64,000 nucleotides of DNA. Origin: Grammothele lineata. Lineage: Eukaryota > Basidiomycota > Agaricomycetes > Polyporales > Polyporaceae. The stretch covers positions 248,001 through 312,000 of the forward strand of contig NDFF03000329.1 of the NCBI GenBank assembly GCA_002150815.3, read 5' to 3'. The position numbers were made by a program, and so were the translations under genes. Every line of letters begins with the position of its first letter. The first letter of the stretch is position 1. The notes beneath the pieces were generated by a model, which worked only from the letters and a program-made list of their open reading frames with translations, searched no databases and was not told where the DNA came from. Positions 36,312 through 46,662 of this stretch are shown one piece after another.

Positions 36312-37424
36312 TAGTGATGCGCAGACTTGACTTAACGTGACCTGACGTGACTTCGTGCGACTTGATCCGAGTCAAAAGTCAAGTCATGGCTTGCAAATTG
36401 ACTTGACCGGTCCAAGTGACGCCCAAGTGACGCGAAGTGACTTGAGTCACGACTTGAGCACCCAAAACGGTAGGAGCCCCCCTCACACACTCACCGCCGC
36501 TCCAGACGATGAGAACAGAGCGGGGACGATGGCCTAAGGCTACTGACTACTTCTGACCTCACACGAATACAAGCTATAGCACACAGTGAGCGAGGAGAAG
36601 CTGCCCAAGCATTAAAAGTCACGAGCGCCAAGAGGATAATTGAACGTTCTTACTCAATAAGTAGTGAATAATTAATTGGCTAGTATCAAGTTGTATGCGC
36701 CACTTCTATTATAGACTATTGATTTGTTTCGAACATGCTTTGGAGCAGACTACAGAAGAACAAGAAGGATAAATTGTGAGATCATGCAACGAAAATCAGT
36801 TCTCTCAATTCATTCTCAGAATCAGGGCCAGTAAGTACTTCCGAATCCCAGCCATCAATACTGACCTCAAGTGCTAAGCTCCGAGTGTGGCACAAGATGG
36901 CTGTTGCACATAATGCGAAGACCTGCGCATACGAATTGCACTCAGCAGAAGTCCTACAAATTGCATTGTTGTACTCATTGACCTTGTTCTCAATGTTGTG
37001 CCTCTTGCCCATCGCCCTAGCATTGGCATCACCATCCATGGCCCAGAATTCAAGCCGGAGCCTTCGGAAAGTCCTCGTCATCTTGCCTGCAGTACGCTGT
37101 TGGCGATGCATGAGCAATTGGGACTCATTTGTGACGTGCGAAAATAGTTCCACAAGTTCCTCGTGCCATGACATGTCGTAGTGGGTTTGAATAGTGCACA
37201 AAAGCAGTTCCACGACCGTCTCCTAGATCACGGTCGAAGTGCGAGGCAATTAGCGCCCAGGGGTGCGGAAGTCGTTAGCGACTTCGGCTTGACGTGAGCC
37301 GACTTTGACGCCAAGTGACGTGCTCTCGGGTGACGTGGGCTGAGGTCACAAAATCAAGTCGACTTCAAGTCGTGTGACCTCAAGTCACAAAGTCGTGACT
37401 TGAAGTCACGTCTGCGCAACACTA
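36312..37424. mobile_element. non-autonomous hAT-type DNA transposon (1,113 bp)
   Basis: The element starts TAGTGATGCGCAGACTTGAC and ends with the near-complement (reading inward from the right: TAGTGTTGCGCAGACGTGAC), giving imperfect terminal inverted repeats of about 20 bp. It is flanked by the 8-bp direct repeat CACGTGCA. The outer about 150-190 bp on each side are packed with short CAAGTGACTTGA-like words in both orientations, as expected for subterminal transposase-binding sites. The interior holds one 143-residue ORF that is not a transposase, so the element must be mobilised in trans. The 5'-TA start and 8-bp duplication place it in the hAT superfamily. Confidence 0.85.
36782..37213 (-). 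CDS. hypothetical ORF inside the hAT-type element
   Basis: A single-exon frame of 143 residues starting MELLLCTIQTHYDMSWHEEL (if that ATG-like start is used) and ending ELRELIFVA. It has a His/Arg-rich middle and no hAT transposase dimerisation motif, BED finger or DDE residues. It could be captured host sequence, part of a degraded ancestor, or chance. It is the longest frame in the element. Confidence 0.35.
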   Translation of the reverse strand: MELLLCTIQTHYDMSWHEELVELFSHVTNESQLLMHRQQRTAGKMTRTFRRLRLEFWAMDGDANARAMGKRHNIENKVNEYNNAICRTSAECNSYAQVFALCATAILCHTRSLALEVSIDGWDSEVLTGPDSENELRELIFVA

Positions 37425-37432
37425 CACGTGCA

Positions 37433-37914
37433 TTTTTGTTGGAAAGCGCCCCGCAGGCGCCGGTGGCATGGACCGCGCGGCAGAGTCCAGACATTAATCC
37501 ATGACCGCGATTCGCCTTAATGATTCTGCAATTTATCTTCCAAGCACGCTGTCTAGCAAGCCTTATTTTTTGAGGGTGATCGTCGATCGTACTTCAGATA
37601 TTGTTGCGTGAGCCCTCTATCACCTCAGGCTGTTATGGTGACAACTTTACGACGCTTGCCCTCACTATCGTACGGTCTGCGTACTACTGCCTGTGGGGAA
37701 CCGTTCCACTTAATGTGGGTGACCTGCACATGTGTCAGGAATCATTGCATGCGGCTGCCTCGAGGCAAAAGGAGTTAACAGGGTCCGCACTTCAGCACGC
37801 CTCTGACCGCGTCGCCGTACCGCTCGTGCTGCGTACGGACATCTACAAGTGAGTCAGTCTTCCATATGCGAGCTGTCCTTGGATCCCGACGCCCACCAGG
37901 TTACACTTCCCCCA
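37433..37914. other. intergenic 5' of the DUF4139 pseudogene
   Basis: It begins just after the hAT insertion. The frame of the downstream pseudogene is open back to about 37849 but without an upstream ATG. Nothing else is recognised. Confidence 0.45.
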
Positions 37915-40204
37915 ATGTCTGTTCCCGCCCACGGACGCTTATCTCTGTCTCCTGGTCAAGCCTTGTCCGTTCAAGCCGCAGGATCCCTCCATGACGAGCC
38001 TCTTCGACTCAACGCGAGCAACTATCCTGTCAAAGCTGTGTCAATAACACGAGGGTCGTCTGCCCAGATTAGGCGCACCTTCTCCAATGTCGCACTCAAG
38101 GTCAGCGGCCCGCGGTATACCCTTCACGAGCCATTACTTACACGCTCCTCTTCATAGGCAGGACGAAATGTGGTACAAATCACCGGTCTATCTTCTGCAC
38201 TCTTGCTCGACTCCGCTCGCGTTTATGGCCCAATCCAAGTCATCGACGTTTCCTCCAAGCTCATGTCCGCCCCATCGGAGCTCGAGCTTTCGGCAGCTGT
38301 AGAGTACGATCGTCATCCCAACGCGCCCGAGATTCGACAAGCCAACGTAGCGCTCAAGGAGGCACGCTGGGAGCGGGCTATGGCTCAAAGCGAGTACGAC
38401 ATCCTCCAAGACACGGCTCGCGCCGGGGCTCTTGCCGAAGCTAGCGGTACCGGACGTCTTCTCGGCACTTTGAGCGAGTTCACGGAACACAAGCGCAACG
38501 CAGTCAAGGACATGCTGCGGCTGGACGAGGAGATCCTCGCGTTAGAGCAGAGAATCTGGGTCCTCCAGGACGCGTGGAAAGGGGATACGATGGCAGCGGT
38601 CACCATCACTGTAATAGCTGAGCGACCAGGCCGAGTCGACTTCGAGTTATCGTATCGTGAGTCTGTCGACATTACTCCATCATTCCGATCTACGAGTCTT
38701 ACGGAGTTAGTAGTGGTCAACAACGTTAGCTGGGAACCTCACTATGATCTTCAAGCACACACGCGTGACGGGGGTTCTCATCCGAGATCACTGTGCGTCA
38801 TAGCGCGGACATCGTCCAACGTACCGGGGAACAATGGGAAGACACGACTATTAGCCTTCGTAGCGATCGCGGAAGCGCACTCTCCGGTCTCTCTATCCCG
38901 ACACTAACCCCTTTCGGAGTCTCCGACTCAAAGCGCTCCTTCCCTGAAGGTGTCTCCAAGTCTTCTGGAAAGAGCAAGTTTACTCTAGTCCATGCTCCTC
39001 TAAGCCCGAGGATATCTTCTCCAGGAGAGCTGTTTAGCACGCCCGACGAGAACACACCTGATCCGTCACTCGAAGATGGGTTCGGCGAGGGAGTCACACC
39101 GGCCCGTACCCCTTCCCGAGCATCTAGTGGATCGGACGATGTCCATCAGATGCGCAAGCGCAAGACTAGTGGCTCAATCGCAGAGACGGGCGACGAGAGA
39201 TCTCTTCACGATGGGCCGGCAGCGATCCCGACAGACTCTCAGGGGCTCCCCGGAAACAGCGTTCTCGCCGGTACGCCTCAAGACGTTCCCAAGAGCGTGC
39301 CCTCTCCTCCGCTCTCGGACGGGGGCCTCGGGGATACCCCGGAGGCGACTTTCGAGTTTTCATCAGGAATAGGCGTACACCACGACCCTAAGCCAAACAC
39401 TCCTCTTTCAGTCACTTATCAGGTACCGCATCCAACAACCATTCCCAGCGACGGCGTAGCGCATCGCGTGCCCGTAGCCGGTGTGGCTCTAGTTGCAGAT
39501 GTTCACTACGTCTGCGTTCCGTCAAAGAGTCAGTCGGTATTCATTGAAGCCTCGGTCGCGAATACGGGCAAGCTGGAGCTCCTTGGTGGGCCGATGACGG
39601 TCTTCGTGGATGAGAGGATGGTGACAAAGACGTCCATCGGGGTATGTTTCTTTGCTTTCCGGTCCTTCTAGCGTACCATGTTGACGCGCTGGGACCGTTG
39701 AAACGCCGGTAGTCAATTGCCCCAGGGGAGAGCTTCACTGTCGTCCTCGGCGTCGACCCTCTCTTGCGCGTCAGCTCCAAAACGGAGAAGTGCACCTCGG
39801 TGGACGGGAGGACGCGGACATACACTACTACAACGACACTCAAGAACACACATGAATTCGATCTCGAGCGAGTCATCGTCCGTGCTCAGGGACCAGTCTT
39901 TGACCCTCAAGACGCAGTGCAGTCCCAGACTGTGCTCCGCAAGCCACCCGGTTTGGCTTATCTGGATGACAACGACGAGATCATGACTCTGACCAGGAAG
40001 TCGCTGGGAGGTGTCCAAGCGAGGCGCATCACGGTACGCTGATCAAAGATGACTGGCAATGGTGTAGGAGGAAAGAAGGACGGTATGTTTGAATGGGAAT
40101 GCAGCGTGGGTGCAGGGGAGGAGCTGAGACTGGAAGCGGAGTGGGACGTGAATGTAGTATCCACACGGTCGCGTGTCCAGGACGTAGTTTTACAATTCGT
40201 GTAG
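37915..40204 (+). pseudogene. DUF4140/DUF4139 protein, copy 2, broken by a frameshift and a nonsense codon
   Basis: Exons 37915-38100, 38158-38656, 38714-39641 and 39713-40204 match the other copies: PVKAVSITRGSSAQIRRTF, a coiled coil at about residues 100-220, then VNNVSWEPHYDLQAHTRDGG. There the frame breaks. The next conserved block, EITVRHSADIVQRTGEQWED, lies in another frame, and one extra G in the G run at 38770-38774 would restore it. In the last exon, codon 40040-40042 is TGA where the paralogs have Trp (VRWS), followed by the intact GGKKDGMFEWECSV end. Splice sites and the rest of the frame are well kept and the last exon is exactly as long (492 nt) as that of copy 4, so the lesions look recent. 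A sequencing error could explain the homopolymer slip but less easily the second change. Confidence 0.8.
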
Positions 40205-40343
40205 CTGCGTGACGGAAACGGGCCGTCCGGGCGTTAGCGGGGGTTGTTGTGCATGTTCGAAGGTCATACTAGGACAGGCTAGTTAGGTAGTACAGACGTG
40301 ATTCATTCTTTGTCCGCATATTCAAGGCTTTCTTCAATCCACC

Positions 40344-42887
40344 TTACCGAAACCCATCGCGATGACCTTTACATATACTCCGCTCGTAGCTATCCATTCT
40401 GTGTCGCACCGGAGACCTGCTCCGCGGACTCCGCGGACTATGACTATGCGGTCTGGTCTCGACCTCCCATATTGCCTGGAGCTGTACCTCATCTCGCGCA
40501 GGCACGCTGACCTCCCACTCGTATAGCCCATCGCATTGTCCGTCCGAGTGTCCATTTGACCAACGTACCTTTCCATGCTGCTCTCGTCCACCAGGACACG
40601 TCACCTTCGGGACACCTTCCACTGCGGTCTCCTCGCTGTCTGGACCCGGCGGACGAGCTGCGAGCGTCGCCGGCCAGCGTAGTTCCACCTTCAAATCGTC
40701 GTTCCATCCATCGAAGCTGATAGGGATTGCACTGCGGACGATCACATTGTCGAGGGAAGCATCGCGATCATTGGACACAGTCGTGGTGGTGGTGCATTTC
40801 CAAGTTCCACCCTCTGCGCGCATTTGGGTGTTCGAGATGGCGTGTAGTGCTGGTTCTGTGCCAAGCACGCAGGTGAAGCTTGCTCCGAGGCGCAGGGACT
40901 ATACAGGCGTACGTGAGTGGCCTGATCCCCTTCTAACGTGACGATGCGGAGACTGACCTCGAACGATGTATGCGTCTTCGTCGCCAGTCTATCATCCACA
41001 TAGACTGTTATTGGAGCATTGATCAGGACGACCTCGCTCGTGTTCGTGATAGTAGCTTCCATGAACGCGGGTGCCGCCTTGTGGGGGACGCAGACGTACT
41101 TGACCTCCATAGAGAGATCGACTGATGCGATGGTAACTTTCTGCTGTGCTGTGCAGCTCGGAAGAGTCATCTTGTGTCGGACGTGGTAAAGGAGAGACGG
41201 CGGGACTTCGTGGCTGTGCGGCTCGAGCATTTCTGGTGGGAGAACGATCGTCTGGGGAGGGCTGTTGTTAGGATGATGATGATCATCGCCCGCTGACGCC
41301 CATAGCGGGCGATGCACCGGGGCCGGGTGGTGCTGCGGCTTGGGAGGCACAGTGTCTGGAAGCGGCGGGTACTCCATTGGAGGGGTTGGAGTCTCGTGCC
41401 GATCACAGAGAGGTTCGAAGTAGGAGATCACGGGGTAAGCGGGCCCGTGTTCCGAGTCGACAGTTGCTCCTGCCATTACATTATCCTGCGCTTCAGCATC
41501 GCCTGCATTGCAGCCCTTCGGTAACGGCGAAGAGAGGTGCGGCGGTGGAGATACAGTGGAAAGAGCGGGGGCGAAACCTCCAGGTTCGTCTAGATCATCG
41601 AAGGAAGGCGCATGTCTCGAGTGAGTGTCGATAATCAACTGAGCCTCTTCATCCCTAGCGTCGAAATCGTGGGCGGTCGGTACTGGCGAGGGTAGACGAG
41701 GCTGCACCGGAGCCACTGACCAAGAATGGGTGTGTACAAAGAGTCCTCCAGGGCCGTCTAACACGTCGTGGCCAAAGCCATGAGGCACATTGGAAGTGCG
41801 ATGTCGGGCTGGCAAATGATACATGCCATCCACCGGGGCCCCCCGATACGCCCACGAGGACGGTCTAGAGACACGTCGGCGCGTGGACAACGTCAGCGGT
41901 TCGAGAACGGGGATGGAGAGATCTTGAAGCGCATCCGAAGTGCTGAGGGTGATTTGAGCGTTGTCCCACAACTCTCCTGTTTCTTGAACGATGTCCGCGC
42001 CGAAGAGGAGGGTCACGTCCGGCAGATAGTCGCCGTCTGAGGTATGAGCCCGGAGGTCGTAGTACGGCTTCCAGCTGACGCCGGAGACCACTTCAAAATT
42101 CCGCAGCTCGTTAAAACACAAGAGAATCAACGTCAAGCAGAGCAGGCTCACCGTACGTCAACTCCAAGTCCACCGCGCACTCGCGCTCCGCGAAGACCTG
42201 AACCACGACCACCGCGGCCGTCTCCTGTACTTGCAGGCTCGCGAGCTCGTGCCTGATCCGTCCAATGCGGTCGTCGAGCTGAACGATAGCGGCGGTATGG
42301 CGTGTTCGCCGGCCACGGACGCGATCCGCGTCGCCCTCGATGGCCTCCCGCTCGGCCCGGCGCACCCGGCGCTCAGCCCGCGCTTCGTCGAGCGCGGCGG
42401 ACAGGCGTAAGGCGCGTGCGGCTGGGGTGTCGCGCGGATTCCGCATGGCAGCGGCGCGGGTGTTGGCCGGTCGGAGGTTGGGCTGCCGCGTGCAATATGT
42501 AGAGAGGACTGAGGCTGGGTCCGCGGTGGTACTTGGTTTTTCGCTGTCTCGGGCAGTGCCCCGGGCGTACACGCGCACCGAGTCGTCGTCGAGCGTGGAT
42601 GAGATGCCGGATATCTCGACGATGTTCGTGCCAAACTGTGAGGGATTCTCAGTAAAACATCGCGTCTATCAGGGAGGGACAAGAACCTTCAGGTTAACGT
42701 TGTGGAGCATGCGTGTCACTTGCGCTGTTGAGTTCTTGAAGATTGTGACATCCTTGACCGAGTGGTCGTTCACATTAAGCGAGATAGGCTCGTCTCCATT
42801 CGCCGCTGGAGGCTCGCTCGCAGCGGAGGGTGTCCGTATACGTTTCTTTCGTCGGAGAGAGGACCACAGCTTCAGCAGGGACGACAT
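40344..42887 (-). CDS. DUF4140/DUF4139 domain protein, copy 3, with long disordered insert
   Basis: Exons on the minus strand are 42687-42887, 42152-42635, 40958-42090 and 40344-40898, 790 residues in frame. The DUF4140 part reads VKDVTIFKNSTAQVTRML and is followed by an Arg/Ala/Glu-rich coiled coil. DUF4139 starts VSGVSWKPYYDLRAHTSDGD. Between its two parts is an insert of about 230 residues, rich in Pro and His (for example GDDHHHPNNSPPQ), absent from copy 1 and probably unstructured. The core resumes with VKYVCVPHKAAPAFMEATI and ends in DGLYEWEVSV plus a basic Ser/Arg tail. An upstream in-frame ATG at 42939-42941 would add 18 residues; the internal Met was chosen because MSSLLKLWSSLRR resembles the N terminus of copy 4. 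It is tail to tail with the pseudogene copy, 140 bp apart. Confidence 0.86.
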
Positions 42888-43172
42888 ATTCGGAAAACAA
42901 GGAGATGATACCGACTTAGACGCCGATGTAGACGTGGCCATGGCGGTTCAAGACGCGCACCGGCACATACCGTAATCTTTGACATGTTCTGGATCCGTCC
43001 GAACGCGAAGACACGCCGGCAGACGCGTCCCTCGTCATGTGAGCGCGAGGGCATCATCCCGTGATGAGAGGTTGAATCCAGTCGCATTTCCCAGATCTCA
43101 CAGCAGCCGTACACGAGCGAATACACTGCGTTCCCGAATCCCTTTTCACAATCCTTTACGTCACCCGCCAAT

Positions 43173-44960
43173 CTAGAGGAAGGGCATGAGCGCCTGGGGC
43201 AGGATCGACGCGATCGCGGGACCGCTTGGGGGCTCAATGCTCTGGTAGTACTGTGTCGTGTTTTGTCGTCAGCTTCACGTCTCGAACTAGAGAGGAGAGA
43301 GAAGAAACTCACAGTGCCCCACCAGGGACCGGCGGCCCACCAGAGAGCGCCGAGCCAGACGTCGCTGGACTGCATCTCGCAGAACGCGCTCTGCACGGCG
43401 GAGATGCACTGAGCGTTCGAGCCCGCACCGATCTCGCCGAGGAAGCCCTTGAGGTTGTTGGCTTGCAGCCACGCGGTCGCGTTCTGGAGACGTTCGCCGC
43501 CGATCGTGGACGAGACGCACTGGTCGGACGTGCCGGAGCCGTCGGAGTCGAGGTACTGGTGCATCTCTGGTGTAGGAGAGTGGTGTCAGTACAGTAGGCG
43601 GTGGGAAGGAGGAAAGGAGTGGCGAAGACGCACCGATGGCGACGTTGTTGTTGGGATCCTTGATCGCGCCGAAGGCGTCGCTGTTGCCGGAGGTCGTCCA
43701 GGTCCAGGCGCCAGTCCAGCTCGTACCCTCGACGAGGATCATCTGCTTCGTCGCACCTGAGGCGCGGACACCGTTGATACCGGCTTGCATCTGTGAGGGC
43801 GTCAGCTTAGGAACGGGAAAGGATGAAGGAGGACCTACGAGCTGGAAGACGGTCTGGGCCGGGATGTCATGGGGCTCGTTCTGGAGATCGAACACGACGT
43901 GATCGTCGTCAATCTACGTGAGGACATTTTGGTTAGTGCTGTGAAGTTGAAGCGGGAATGAAAGGACTCACGAATTCCGAGGCGAGCTGCTGCCACCCTG
44001 TATCGGACGTATGAGTAAGTTCGTATGGATGGTGTTGTGTTGCCTATACTCACAGGACTGGAAGCTGATGATGAACAGTCCTGTCAGCCATGACGATGAG
44101 GCGAAAGAAAGACAAGGGACTCACGTGCTCGTGCTAGTGATGGTAGCACCGTTGTAGATCATGTAGTTGTGGGCTAAATCGAACCCAATAAGCCATCATT
44201 CACGCCGTTAGAATCAGGAGACTCACGATCAATGAGCGCGTAGCCACCCTTGCCCGTGATGTAGCTAACGATCGTCTTGAGACCCTGGAGGTAGGTCTGG
44301 TCAAAGGGACCCGACATGCCAGTCGAGGGCGGGCTCAGGCGCTCCATCAAGAAGGGGACGCGGAAAGTGTTAAAGCCCTTGCCGACGAAGTACTGCATCC
44401 ACAAGTAATCAGTATCCAGCCCCTATTTCTACCATATACGGGGGAGACAGGGGAGGGACTTACGTCGATCGAAGAGGGCGACGGCCAGGTGTAGTCCTTG
44501 CCGAGCGTGCCCGGGATGGCGGTGTTGCCGAACTCGGCGCCGGACTCGTTCACACCGAAGAACTGGAACTTGTTCTTGGCCGAGGGGCAGACGGCGTTGC
44601 TGGACGTCGGGGATGGCGCCGAGGAGGTCGACGAGGGCGAGGTGGGCTGGCTGACGGTGGTCGCGCCGGGCTGGCACTGGGAGTAGTCTGCATTGGATAT
44701 CGGAACGGAAGTGAGTTGAAAGTGAGAGGAAGGCTGGAGATGTGGAGTACTAACAGTCGTTCAGCTCGACGCAGGCGGAGCCGGCGTCACAGGTGGTCGA
44801 GCCGGTGTAGCCAATGCCCTGTACGTATCCTGGTCAGCCGGAGCACTGCATCTAGCGAGGTGGAGCAGAGACTTACTCCGCATTGGCCCCAGACCGCGAC
44901 GGAGAACGCGGGGGCTGCGCTTGCGAGCGCAACAGCGAGCGAAAGAATCACCGACTTCAT
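43173..44960 (-). CDS. secreted endoglucanase, GH5 (subfamily 5-like) with N-terminal CBM1
   Basis: Eleven exons (44877-44960, 44755-44818, 44464-44687, 44227-44392, 44125-44173, 44054-44064, 43972-43997, 43839-43913, 43634-43790, 43313-43566, 43173-43250) sum to 395 residues. A signal peptide (MKSVILSLAVALASAAPAFS) is followed by a fungal cellulose-binding CBM1 (WGQCGGIGYTGSTTC ... YYSQCQ), a Ser/Thr/Pro linker, then the GH5 barrel. The acid/base Glu is in FDLQNEPHD (about 221), the nucleophile in FLGEIGAG (about 330); ALWWAAGPWWG forms the last substrate strand. It hydrolyses internal beta-1,4 bonds of cellulose outside the cell. One exon is only 11 nt (44054-44064), needed to complete TFQSWWQQLASEF. 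A TATATAA element lies 50 bp upstream. Confidence 0.95.
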
Positions 44961-45009
44961 GATCGACACCGAGGGCTGTGGGTCTGGCTTGCATCGCTGT
45001 GGAGCCGAC

Positions 45010-45020
45010 GGTTATATACG
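45010..45020 (-). promoter_or_regulatory. TATA-box-like element upstream of the GH5 gene
   Basis: CGTATATAACC on the minus strand, 50 bp before the cellulase ATG. Position and sequence fit a core promoter TATA element of a strongly regulated secreted enzyme; no binding data are implied. Confidence 0.45.
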
Positions 45021-45985
45021 TCGCTGAGCAGCTCTGGTGACATCACGAGCAAAGGCGGGCAAGGGATGGTAACTTGGCGGGCAGCGTTGGATCCGTCGAT
45101 ACCCCGAAGAATAGCCCGACGGAAAGGCGGGGTGACCAGAGATCATACTGGAGATTGGCTCCGTCGCGTGCAGGCGAGACGACGGAGACCAGATCGAGGC
45201 ACCCGGGTCGGTGGAAGAGGCGGATGAACGTCGTGTTTGCGAGGATATAGATATTCTACCCGGGGATGAATGGAGTCGTACCAGGGTTACTCCGATGTCG
45301 CTGCTTAATGAACGCTGTCAGAAGACATCAACGGTTGAGCAAAGACCAATTTGAAGGGGCTAGGACGTTTGAGAGGAGTGCACGGTGGGTACGGCGCGGG
45401 GAGAACACTGAGAAAGCGGAAATGGAGTGAATAGTCACAAAAATCTCGCATGCATACGTTTCTCGGCCTGTCAGGCTCTCAAATTTGTTGTACGAGCGTC
45501 CACGCGCGCCGGCGATGCATTGTAGGCGTGCTGGTACCGGGGAAAGTTGTCGCTGGTCATGGGGGCGTGATTCTTGAGGTCGGCAATTTGCGCATCACGT
45601 TGTCGAGAAAAGGTCCGAGGTGCACCAAACACGAGATGCAACGGAGGCTTGTGTGTTGTCGGCGATGACGGCCAACGTCGACGATGATGGTCGGATAAAC
45701 CGGCAGAGAGGACGTCGGAGAAAGCTAGTCCGTGAGGAGCCGCGTGACGCAGCGGGACATGGCTGCACCTGGAAGCCAACATCGTTCCGTAGAACCCAGA
45801 AGGAAAAGATATCCGGAGATGGTTTGTCTTGGGATATTTCACAACACCCCAAATATAACGAGAGAAACAGATGATTAGGTGTGGAGATGATACATAGCGA
45901 AAAGTAAAACGACTGCGAGGCAGGAGACTATGAATACACGAAGAGCGTAGAGAAGGGCACCACGCACCGAGCGACACACACGCAT
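45021..45985. other. intergenic: cellulase promoter region and uL30m 3' flank
   Basis: No supported gene. Open frames at 45450-45977 on both strands overlap and lack motifs. The cellulase promoter probably occupies the first few hundred bases; I cannot point to specific regulator sites with confidence. Confidence 0.45.
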
Positions 45986-46375
45986 CTAGAAGTCTGCCGC
46001 ACCCAGCTTGGACCCAGTCACCTCATAACCTCTCGGGGCTTTCCTCTCATGCCTCTGCTCCAGCTTCGTCCGAACGGCGGACTCCGGCACGTTTTCGACC
46101 GCAACGAGCTCCTTGACAGTGAGGATCTTCCCGGCAATGTCTGGAGTGTGTCTGTGGTAGACTGTTTGCAGTCGTCGGTGGAGGCCAAGGGCCACGAGAG
46201 TGCCCTTGATGTTGGAGGGAAGTGAGATGGCGGAGCGGCGGAGAGTGATGCGGTAGTGGGTGAGGGACTCGCTCGAGGACGTCTCGGAGGCGGCGGCAGT
46301 GGCCATCGTGCGGGACAGCTGAGACCGAGCGGCGGTGGCCGCGCGTGCGCGGAGGGAAACAGCGGCAGAGAGCAT
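45986..46375 (-). CDS. MRPL33: mitochondrial large-subunit ribosomal protein uL30m
   Basis: Single exon of 129 residues. The N terminus is a typical mitochondrial presequence (MLSAAVSLRARAATAARSQL: Arg, Ala and Ser, no acidic residues). The mature part is the small alpha-beta fold of bacterial L30: YRITLRRSAISLPSNIKGTL, then LGLHRRLQTVYHRHTP and the strand GKILTVKELVAVENV. The protein sits in the mitochondrial 54S subunit; yeast Mrpl33 is the counterpart. The length is normal. The gene is divergent from DPB11 with only 287 bp between the two start codons, so they probably share a bidirectional promoter. Confidence 0.9.
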   Translation of the reverse strand: MLSAAVSLRARAATAARSQLSRTMATAAASETSSSESLTHYRITLRRSAISLPSNIKGTLVALGLHRRLQTVYHRHTPDIAGKILTVKELVAVENVPESAVRTKLEQRHERKAPRGYEVTGSKLGAADF

Positions 46376-46662
46376 GGCGGACGACGGCGGGAGGGCTGTC
46401 GTCGCTGTCCAGCACAGCGAGCAAAGTGACAAGGGGGTGTGCACGTGACATGAGTCGCGCCTGGACCTGCCCTAAATCAAGTGCGTCGCGTCGAGCAACG
46501 CGTCGGGACTCGGCGACCACATCCTCCTCCTCGCCGCCCTGGTTTTCTACCGCCCCTGCTTCTCTCGCACTGCCTCGTGTCTGCTATTATCATTATTCGC
46601 ATTCTACGCCACGCTCTGCATCTCAAAATTTCTATCATTGGCCACCGTTGGAGGGTCTCTAG
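46376..46662. promoter_or_regulatory. bidirectional promoter region, uL30m / DPB11
   Basis: The 287 bp between the divergent ATGs of uL30m (minus) and DPB11 (plus) must hold both core promoters. A pyrimidine-rich stretch on the + strand precedes the DPB11 ATG. No TATA box is evident, which fits housekeeping genes. Confidence 0.5.
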
